From the NCBI GenBank assembly GCA_022844475.1, contig JALHLR010000025.1, forward strand, positions 1 through 54,264: a stretch of 54,264 bases of DNA, written 5' to 3'. The position numbers and the translations under genes were made by a program. Origin of the DNA: Hyphomonadaceae bacterium (GTDB lineage: Bacteria; Pseudomonadota; Alphaproteobacteria; Caulobacterales; Hyphomonadaceae). Shown here piece after piece: positions 9,159-15,596 of this stretch; positions within the stretch are counted from its first letter, which is position 1, and each line of letters opens with the position of its first letter. Under the pieces are notes generated by a model that searched no databases, was not told where the DNA came from, and saw nothing but the letters and a program-made list of their open reading frames with translations.

Positions 9159-10238
9159 ATGTCTATCGAAAAGTCCCTGGAAAAACAGCAAATCCAGCTG
9201 CTTGTTGAAGCTCTCCAGTCATTGCCTGGCATAAAGGAGCTTCAGGTCGATCAGACCCGGCAGGGCGGCGTCTGGACCGACGCCATTATCACCATCAAAC
9301 CCTTTGGGGGTAAGCCGGTTGTCCTGCTTGTCGAGGCCAAGAGCCGATCGCTGTTTCCTCGCGACGTCCGCGACATTGTATGGACATTGCCGGGCGACAA
9401 ACGCTTCCAGGTCGCCAATCCTCCGATCGCTCTTCTCGAAGCCTATTCGCTGTCGCAGGGCGCGAAGGAGATGCTGACCCAGAACAATGTCGGATACTTC
9501 GACAGCGGCGGAAGCCTCTTCATTCCTGCGCCCGGTTTCTACGTCCTGGTCGATAAGCCGGAGCCGAAACCCATCGAGAAGAAGAACCGGACGATGTTCC
9601 GGGGCAAGCGCGCGCAGGTCATGCACGCCATGCTTCAGCGCCATGGTCAGTGGGTCAGCCTCAAGGACATCGCTGAAGAAGCCAACGTTGCCCCGGCCAC
9701 GGCATCGGATGCCATGTCGATGCTCGACCTGTTTGACTGGGTTTCGTCACGGGGAAACGGTCCATCAAAAGAGCGCTGTCTGAAACAGCCGGGCGCGTTG
9801 CTTGATGCTTGGGTGGTGCAAACGAGGACGGGTCGGCCGCCCCTCTATCGCGGCTACTACGTTCCCCTCGTCGACTCCGAGGAACTCGCACTCAATGTCA
9901 GCAACGCCACGAAGAACCTGCGTGTAAAGTGCGTTCTCACGGGCGAGATCGCTGGGCAGCACTATGCTCCCCACCTCTCAACGATCTCTACGGTCAGATG
10001 CCGTGTGCAAGCGGGCGCACGCGAAAAAGTGGCTCATTTCCTCCAAGCAGAGCCTGTGCCCTCGGGAGCGAATCTTCAGATCCTGGAGTCGCGCGAGGAC
10101 GGTGATTTTCTGTTCGGAGAAAATAAGGATGGTCTCGCACTCGCGAGTCCCGTTATCGCGTATCTCGATCTGATCCGAGCGCCGGGCAGGGCGGCGGAAT
10201 TGGCCAATCACCTGCGCCGGGAAGTGTTGGGATACTGA
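9159..10238 (+). CDS. AbiEi-like antitoxin with PD-(D/E)xK-like N-terminus
   Basis: This 359-residue protein precedes an AbiEii-like nucleotidyltransferase and is the likely antitoxin/repressor of a type IV toxin-antitoxin pair. Residues 1-125 look like a restriction-endonuclease fold: Asp41 in TDAIITI followed by VVLLVEAKSR, giving D41-x17-E59-x-K61. Residues about 150-200 form a winged helix-turn-helix (VSLKDIAEEANVAPATASDAM). The C-terminal part ends in YLDLIRAPGRAAELANHLR, as in AbiEi-type proteins. The stop overlaps the next ATG (TGATG). The nuclease-like residues may be vestigial or used for binding. The AbiE assignment rests on domain order and partner. Confidence 0.75.
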   Translation: MSIEKSLEKQQIQLLVEALQSLPGIKELQVDQTRQGGVWTDAIITIKPFGGKPVVLLVEAKSRSLFPRDVRDIVWTLPGDKRFQVANPPIALLEAYSLSQGAKEMLTQNNVGYFDSGGSLFIPAPGFYVLVDKPEPKPIEKKNRTMFRGKRAQVMHAMLQRHGQWVSLKDIAEEANVAPATASDAMSMLDLFDWVSSRGNGPSKERCLKQPGALLDAWVVQTRTGRPPLYRGYYVPLVDSEELALNVSNATKNLRVKCVLTGEIAGQHYAPHLSTISTVRCRVQAGAREKVAHFLQAEPVPSGANLQILESREDGDFLFGENKDGLALASPVIAYLDLIRAPGRAAELANHLRREVLGY

Positions 10239-11125
10239 TGCTGAAGCCGAAGACGATCGAAGGGTACGACCCCGCGGTAACGGACCTATGTGAGCGTGTC
10301 CTGGTGACGGTGCTTCGCGACTTGGGTCCTTGGAAAGACTCCATGTATCTCGTGGGTGGTCTCGTTCCGCGTTACCTCGTTTCGGGTAAGCCGGCACCCA
10401 CACGAGCCCATGCTGGCACGGGAGACATCGACGTTGCGATCAAGCTCGAGATGCTCGCCCAGACGGAAGCTTACAAAACACTCGAAGAAAACCTCAAAAA
10501 GATCGGGTTCACGCAACGCCTGAACGAGAACAAGAACATTGATAAATGGGGGTGGTGCCTCAAGGAGGGCAAAACCGTCATCGAACTCGAGCTGCTCGCA
10601 GAGGATCCGGGCGTAAAGGGCGTGAAGGTAAGGCCCCTGCCAACAGAGCGCGGAATTTCTGCGTTGAACATTCCTCATATCTCGATGGTGTTCGACGAGC
10701 ACGACAGTCGCAAGATTGCCGTGCAACTGATTGGCGACGGCGGCATGGCTACGGAGACCATTCGCCATGCTAACCTCGTGTGCTTCCTTTGCCTCAAGGC
10801 GTTCGCCTATGACCATCGTCGGTTGGGCAAGGACGTCCATGACATCCTCTATTGCCTTGAGTTCGCGCCAGGCGGCGTGGACGCGGCCTCTGGAAAGTTT
10901 GTGTCGGCGCTCCACGGCAAGCACGGAACGACCGTAAAATCAGCGCTTCGCATTCTGCGCGACCGCTTCCACACGGACAAATACTCGAAGGGGTTCGAGA
11001 AGGACGGCCCGGTAGCCGTCGCCAAATTCGAGCTGGGTGAAGATGGCGATAAAGACGCACGCATCCTGAGGCAGCGTAACGCGGCCGCGCTGATCGAGCG
11101 CCTTCTCAAGAAAATCGATGGTTAG
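10238..11125 (+). CDS. AbiEii-like nucleotidyltransferase toxin
   Basis: A 295-residue protein carries the nucleotidyltransferase signature of the AbiEii/AbiGii toxin superfamily: the glycine motif YLVGGLVPRYLVSG (residues 38-50) followed by GTGDIDVAIKLEM with the metal-binding pair Asp63/Asp65. A KLDDILHILD-like helical C-terminal half follows (HRRLGKDVHDILYCLEF). Such enzymes add nucleotides to RNA targets and arrest growth when the antitoxin is lost, and several act in phage abortive infection. It is translationally coupled to the upstream antitoxin-like gene. The substrate cannot be told from sequence. Confidence 0.78.
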   Translation: MLKPKTIEGYDPAVTDLCERVLVTVLRDLGPWKDSMYLVGGLVPRYLVSGKPAPTRAHAGTGDIDVAIKLEMLAQTEAYKTLEENLKKIGFTQRLNENKNIDKWGWCLKEGKTVIELELLAEDPGVKGVKVRPLPTERGISALNIPHISMVFDEHDSRKIAVQLIGDGGMATETIRHANLVCFLCLKAFAYDHRRLGKDVHDILYCLEFAPGGVDAASGKFVSALHGKHGTTVKSALRILRDRFHTDKYSKGFEKDGPVAVAKFELGEDGDKDARILRQRNAAALIERLLKKIDG

Positions 11126-11142
11126 GCCGGCTGACCATCGTC

Positions 11143-11174
11143 AGTAGAAAGCGCGTCGCTCTGCGCATTCTACT
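11143..11174. terminator. Bidirectional hairpin between convergent genes
   Basis: AGTAGAA (11143-11149) pairs with TTCTACT (11168-11174), and GCGC (11151-11154) with GCGC (11163-11166), leaving an 8-nt loop. It sits between the convergent toxin and AsnC/Lrp genes and overlaps the Lrp stop codon. The T-tract is weak on both sides, so termination in both directions is probable but not certain. Confidence 0.55.
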
Positions 11175-11619
11175 TAACCGCTTCAACCAACAAGTTGAAA
11201 TTTGTTTCGGCATCTCCACCAAGCGCATCAAGACGCTCGCGAAATGCATTCCACGCCGTCATGTCGCCTCCACAGAATCTGACCACATAGTCAGACCGTC
11301 CGGCGATGCGATGGGCTTCGACGATCTCAGGTGCGGCTTCGACAAGGCGGCTGAATTCGCGCGTCAGCTCAGGCGTTACATGCCGGAAGCGGATATCGGC
11401 CCACCCTTCTAGACGAGCGCCCAGACCCGACCGCGCGACGACTGCGCGATAGCCGACGATGTAACCGTTCTGTTCGAGGCGCCGCACTCGCATATGGCAC
11501 GTGCTTGGTGCAACACCCACGCGTCGCGCGAGGTCCTTGTTCTGCAAGTCTGCGTCCTGCGTCAGTAGCGAAAGGATGCGGTGGTCAGTTTCATCAAGAC
11601 GGATGCGCGCTCTGGACAT
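11170..11619 (-). CDS. AsnC/Lrp-family transcriptional regulator
   Basis: The protein starting at ATG 11619 (MSRARIRLDETDHRIL) is 149 residues, the normal size for the family. It has the N-terminal helix-turn-helix (LDETDHRILSLLTQDADLQNKDLARRVGVAPSTCHMRVRRLE region, residues 8-50) and a C-terminal RAM/AsnC ligand-binding ferredoxin-like domain (GWADIRFRHVTPE...). A longer in-frame reading up to 11727 exists, but its extra residues look non-native. The regulator faces away from the attenuator-like leader at 11701-11818, whose structural gene is missing. Confidence 0.9.
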   Translation of the reverse strand: MSRARIRLDETDHRILSLLTQDADLQNKDLARRVGVAPSTCHMRVRRLEQNGYIVGYRAVVARSGLGARLEGWADIRFRHVTPELTREFSRLVEAAPEIVEAHRIAGRSDYVVRFCGGDMTAWNAFRERLDALGGDAETNFNLLVEAVK

Positions 11620-11700
11620 GAGATCAGCGTCCGGCAGTGCTGAAAGAAAAAATATCAGGGGCGGGGTAGGGGATCGCCGCCGACGCGCGGCTATCGGGTC

Positions 11701-11818
11701 GAGGCGGCGCGACCCCAAAACCCCCAAGCCGCCTCAATGCCAATGACCATCCGATGACCTGACGACTCTCTCGCATGGTCCCTGGACGTCGCCGCTGAAA
11801 GGCGGCGACGTCCGTTTT
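11701..11818 (+). promoter_or_regulatory. Attenuator-like leader with intrinsic terminator, no gene behind it
   Basis: Two stable plus-strand hairpins follow each other. GAGGCGGC (11701-11708) pairs with GCCGCCTC (11728-11735). A perfect 12-bp stem, GGACGTCGCCGC (11784-11795) with GCGGCGACGTCC (11802-11813), has a TGAAAG loop and is followed by TTTT at 11815-11818. The second is a textbook rho-independent terminator. No plus-strand gene ends just upstream and none starts downstream. It could be a biosynthetic-operon attenuator left behind after loss of the operon, or the 3' end of a small RNA. Confidence 0.6.
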
Positions 11819-11889
11819 CCCTCGCGCGTTCAGGCGAACACGCGCGCCTCGCGTCCTACCGTTTACGCCTTGCACATTCCCCCCTTTCG

Positions 11890-12510
11890 CTACGCCTCGC
11901 CCGATTCCTCCAGAAGAAGCCGGGCAATAGCGTCGACCCTGACAAGACGCGTTCGATGATAGTCCCGCAGCCGCAACCGCAGGTCACCTGCATTTCTGTT
12001 GGCCCACAATTCAACCCAGCCTTCCAGCTCATGGTCGGCGCCGGTAAATATCCGGGGCTCGTACCGGCGGGCCGCATACAGCTGATCATTGAGGGATAAG
12101 ATTGTTTCCGCCAGAGCGCCATTCGGTTGGGCGGCAGCGATGTCGCCGATCAGAGCCGTAAGATCCGACGCATATGATCCCGCAAGTAGCAGGGGCCGAA
12201 TTGATACTGCCTTCGGCCGACGTGATCTGCTCGCGCGCTCAAGACAGAGATGTACGAGAGCGCTTGAGAGCTCATACAAGTGTTCCAGCCGACGCGCGGA
12301 TGTCGTCGCGACCACGTAACCCTGATGAGGCGCCAGGCGAACGAGGCGCTCCGCATGCAGTCGCGCCAACGCCTCCCGTACGGGTGTCACGCTCATGCGC
12401 AATCGATCACCAAGAATCCGTATGTCCAACGGTCCGACCGGAATCGAGCCGCTCAGAATATCAATTTTCAATCGCTGGTATGCGCGCTCCCACGCTGACG
12501 CATCTGCCAT
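11890..12510 (-). CDS. GntR-family regulator
   Basis: A 206-residue regulator starts at ATG 12510 (MADASAWERAYQRLKIDILSG). It has a GntR winged helix-turn-helix in residues 10-75 (DIRILGDRLRMSVTPVREALARLHAERLVRLAPHQGYVV), the FadR-type arrangement. The helical C-terminal domain is poorly conserved with FCD domains. It is divergent from the lasso exporter gene, and the 237 bp between them contain a long quasi-palindrome. GntR-type regulators occur beside lasso loci, so a role in controlling this cluster is reasonable but inferred. A longer reading to 12594 adds an unlikely N-terminus. Confidence 0.85.
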   Translation of the reverse strand: MADASAWERAYQRLKIDILSGSIPVGPLDIRILGDRLRMSVTPVREALARLHAERLVRLAPHQGYVVATTSARRLEHLYELSSALVHLCLERASRSRRPKAVSIRPLLLAGSYASDLTALIGDIAAAQPNGALAETILSLNDQLYAARRYEPRIFTGADHELEGWVELWANRNAGDLRLRLRDYHRTRLVRVDAIARLLLEESGEA

Positions 12511-12613
12511 CGTTCTCGCCTGACCAAGAGTCGGATCGCATTGTTGACGGTTGAACGGCAGATAGCCTCCTCCAGGACGTCGCGAATCGCACATCAGCGT
12601 TCAGCTTGGCGCC

Positions 12614-12730
12614 GCAAAAACCCCAAGTCGTCGTCATTCCGAGGACGAGAGCCGGACAATTTCCGGTTAGAGTCGTAAACTGGGACGGTTCTCTCGTCGC
12701 AGGTTTAGCCGTTGTGGGGCGGTTTTTGCG
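12614..12730. promoter_or_regulatory. Nested inverted repeats between the GntR gene and exporter gene
   Basis: The outer arms are perfect: CGCAAAAACC (12614-12623) and GGTTTTTGCG (12721-12730). Inner arms are GACGAGAG (12645-12652) and CTCTCGTC (12691-12698). Both are centred on the same point (about 12672). The block fills the divergent promoter region and ends 17 bp before the exporter ATG at 12748, suggesting a shared control region for both genes. Confidence 0.5.
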
Positions 12731-12747
12731 CAGTCGGGTTGGAGCGG

Positions 12748-14511
12748 ATGACGGCGATCCTCGATCGCAACCTTTGGACGGCGTTCGGTCGTACCTTGGA
12801 CGCGCATATCCTTGTCCGTGTCGTGGCTTCGCTCGTCCTTGCCGCCATCGTCGCGGTCTCCGCGGCGCTTGCTCCCATGTTCCTCGCGCAAATCGTTGAC
12901 GGGCTTTCAGCTGGCAAAGTCGATCAGAGCGTCTTCGGTCTCGTTGTCGCGTATTTGGCTGCGCTCTGCGTTGGGAGGCTCCTGGGCCAGGTTCAATCAT
13001 TTCACTACGCTCGCAGCGATCAGGCGCTTCAACGCCGTGTAAGCCAGCTGACCTTTGACCAGCTCATACGCCTTCCGATGAGCTTCCATCTGAGCGCCAG
13101 TCCGGGCGCCCTAGTCCAGATTCACAGTCACGCCTTGCAGGGCGTTCGGATGGTGCTCTCGCTAGCGTGTGCGACCCTGTTTCCGGTGATCGTGCAGATG
13201 ATGGTGATCCTCTGGATCGTCAGCAACCATTTCGACCTGAAGATCTGGATCGTCGTCACTGCGACGATCGCGGCGTATCTCGGAGTTTTCGCCTGGGCTG
13301 TGCACCACACCAGTGGCCCGATCAATCAAGCCCTTCGTCGGCAGGTCGAAGCATCGGGCCTTCTCTCGGAAGGCCTCGCAAATGTAGAGACCATCAAGAA
13401 CTGCACAGCCGAACAACGTATCGGCCTGAGCTTCGCACGAGCTGCCTGCGAGGTTGAGGAAGGATGGCGAGCGGCACTCCTTCGCAGGCTTGAGACGGGA
13501 ATGGCGGCGGCAGCCGTCTTTCTCGCCAGCATGACCTGCGCGATTTGGCTTGGTCTCGACGGAGTACGGAACGGGCAGGTATCGGCAGGCAGCTTCCTGC
13601 TGCTGATCACTTACATGCTCCAGGTCATCGGACCACTTGAGATGACTGGCTACGCCGTACGCGATCTTACGCAAGGCGCGGCCTACCTATCCGGCTGGAC
13701 GGGGCTTTTCGCGGAGCGGGCCGAACAAGCTCTCGCAGATCCCACTGCAACAGTCGTGTCGCATTCTCGCGGCGGTCCTCCTGCGATCAGCTTTGAAAGC
13801 GTCTCACTCTCGTACGGTGGAGGCAAGCAAGTCCTCGACGAGGTGGCGTTTTCAATCGCTCCCGGAACAGCCGTAGCTATCGTCGGTGCAACAGGGGAAG
13901 GGAAGACTTCGCTGCTCCGTATTCTTCAGAAGCACGTGCTGCCGGATTCCGGCCGCGTGCGGATCGACAACGTTCTCCTGCCGAACATTGAACTGCCGGC
14001 GCTGAGACGCCGCATCGCGGTCGTCTCGCAAGAGGTTACGCTCTTCAACGCCTCGCTGCGGTACAACCTTCTGCTTGGGAATCCATCATCGACTGAAGAC
14101 GACATTCTTCGCGTCCTTCGCCTAACCCGGCTGGATCAGACGGTGGCAGGGCTCGGGGAAGGCCTGGATACGCTTGTCGGCGACCGCGGGTTCAAGCTGT
14201 CAGGTGGCGAACGGCAGCGGGTAGCGATTGCGAGGGCGTTGCTGCGAAATGGCGATATCCTGCTTCTCGACGAAGCCACTGCAGCCCTCGATGCTAAAAC
14301 GGAAAAGGCCCTGTGCGACGATCTCATGTCCATGGCGATTGGTCGTACGACCGTGATCGTCACGCATCGTCTGGCGTTGGCCGCCATCGCGGCAAAGATT
14401 GTCGTCCTGCACAAGGGACGCGCGGTGGAGCAGGGCGAACATCATCAGCTGATTGCCGCGAGAGGTTTCTATTATCGGCTCTGGTCAACTCAACGGGTTC
14501 AAGAGTCCTGA
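12748..14511 (+). CDS. Lasso peptide exporter, ABC transporter with fused membrane and ATPase domains
   Basis: This half-transporter (587 residues from ATG 12748, preceded by GGTTGGAGCGG) fuses an ABC type-1 membrane domain with about six helices (residues 1-320) to an ATP-binding domain. Walker A GATGEGKTS is at 380-388, the signature LSGGERQRVAIARAL from 484, Walker B LLLDEATAAL from 505, and the switch His lies in VIVTHR. It corresponds to the D protein of lasso loci, which exports the mature peptide and gives self-immunity. The substrate assignment comes from the linked B, C, precursor and isopeptidase genes. It lies several genes from them, at the 5' edge of the cluster. Confidence 0.88.
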   Translation: MTAILDRNLWTAFGRTLDAHILVRVVASLVLAAIVAVSAALAPMFLAQIVDGLSAGKVDQSVFGLVVAYLAALCVGRLLGQVQSFHYARSDQALQRRVSQLTFDQLIRLPMSFHLSASPGALVQIHSHALQGVRMVLSLACATLFPVIVQMMVILWIVSNHFDLKIWIVVTATIAAYLGVFAWAVHHTSGPINQALRRQVEASGLLSEGLANVETIKNCTAEQRIGLSFARAACEVEEGWRAALLRRLETGMAAAAVFLASMTCAIWLGLDGVRNGQVSAGSFLLLITYMLQVIGPLEMTGYAVRDLTQGAAYLSGWTGLFAERAEQALADPTATVVSHSRGGPPAISFESVSLSYGGGKQVLDEVAFSIAPGTAVAIVGATGEGKTSLLRILQKHVLPDSGRVRIDNVLLPNIELPALRRRIAVVSQEVTLFNASLRYNLLLGNPSSTEDDILRVLRLTRLDQTVAGLGEGLDTLVGDRGFKLSGGERQRVAIARALLRNGDILLLDEATAALDAKTEKALCDDLMSMAIGRTTVIVTHRLALAAIAAKIVVLHKGRAVEQGEHHQLIAARGFYYRLWSTQRVQES

Positions 14512-14710
14512 ATTTGTGCCGCAGCTGCCATAGAGAATTGGGAAGCACGACCGCATGTTGACGAATCACACCCAAAAACTTCCCGTCATGGCCGACGATT
14601 TGCTTTGGGCGCGCTCGTCAGGGCGCGGAGGGGGATCGATGTCGGAGGCGCTGGCAGGTACGCCAATGCGGTTGGAGAAGCCCACGTCCAGTGTTCGAGT
14701 TGGCGTCTGA

Positions 14711-15460
14711 ATGCGCAGCTCTTACTGGACGTTTATCGAAGCGTGTGACGAAACGCAGTCGATCCGATCCGTGAAGGATCTCGTCGGCGTAACCATGCGC
14801 GGCCTCGGGGTCGACGGTTTCGCCATCGTCACTCACGGCCGGATTGAGGACCTCCGTAGCCTTGGCGTGTTGCTGCATAACTGGCCGGTCGAGGCCGTCG
14901 AATGGATGTTTGCGCATCAGCTGGATTGCTCACCAAGCCCGCTGTTCGATGCTGTCGAAAAGAAGGCGGGGCCGGTCTATTGGCCACGGCACAATGCGCG
15001 GCGGGACGCTATCAGAAGGCCGGAGCGACACTGGTTTGACCAGCTGCGTAAGCGCTCTGGTCAAAGCGAAGGTGTATCGCAAGCGCTCAAGTCCGTAATC
15101 GTCGGCGCCTCGTGCTCTCTGACGTCGGCGGATCGGCTCGACCTGGACCGCGTCCGGCTCTGCATGCGGATAGGGAACTACGCTTATCAGCAAATCCTGG
15201 AACTGCAGAAACCGAGGCTGGGTGAAGCCGAACAGCTTACCGCGCGGGAGCACGAGCTTCTCTATCGTGCAACAATCTTTGGGGAGCGGCCTGCCGACGT
15301 TGCAAGTCAGGTCGACGTCAAGATCTCGACGGTTCGCACGCTCCGCCAGAAGGCCAGTGTCCGCCTGGACGCAGGAAGCCAGGAGCAGGCGGCCTGGCGA
15401 ATGGTCGAGACCGGTCAGCTCTTTCGGGCGGGCCGCAAGACCCGCCCCCGGGGGCGCTAG
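14711..15460 (+). CDS. LuxR-type regulator in the lasso locus
   Basis: The 249-residue protein has an N-terminal region resembling the autoinducer-binding domain of LuxR proteins (residues 10-160, with GVDGFAIVTHG and WPVEAVEWMFAHQLDCSPSP) and a C-terminal LuxR/GerE helix-turn-helix (from LTAREHELLYRATIFGERPADVA, about 185-240). No LuxI synthase is in the window, so this would be a LuxR solo. The ligand could be an acyl-homoserine lactone from elsewhere or something else. It lies between the exporter and the TonB receptor on the same strand, 199 bp after the exporter; the gap could hold its own promoter. Confidence 0.8.
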   Translation: MRSSYWTFIEACDETQSIRSVKDLVGVTMRGLGVDGFAIVTHGRIEDLRSLGVLLHNWPVEAVEWMFAHQLDCSPSPLFDAVEKKAGPVYWPRHNARRDAIRRPERHWFDQLRKRSGQSEGVSQALKSVIVGASCSLTSADRLDLDRVRLCMRIGNYAYQQILELQKPRLGEAEQLTAREHELLYRATIFGERPADVASQVDVKISTVRTLRQKASVRLDAGSQEQAAWRMVETGQLFRAGRKTRPRGR

Positions 15461-15513
15461 ATCGCCCTTCTGCGCGATGGAAGCTTTGCGGGCCATGAGT
15501 CGCGCCGCAGTCT

Positions 15514-15586
15514 TCGACAGTTTTTTGAATTGTCGAGGTAGGGAAAGCGTCTGCTCGCGCGGCTAATCCAGCGTCACAGTTTTTTG
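15514..15586. promoter_or_regulatory. Repeats upstream of the TonB receptor gene
   Basis: TCGACA (15514-15519) and TGTCGA (15531-15536) form an inverted repeat with an 11-nt spacer. The 11-mer ACAGTTTTTTG occurs at 15517-15527 and 15576-15586. These lie in the 136 bp between the LuxR-type gene and the receptor start and are candidates for binding by one of the cluster regulators. Confidence 0.35.
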
Positions 15587-15596
15587 CGAGGGCGGG

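Noticed and set aside
15426..15447. GC-rich hairpin GGGCGGG/CCCGCCC at the end of the LuxR-type gene
   Set aside because: It is inside the coding region and no T-tract follows, so it is not called a terminator.
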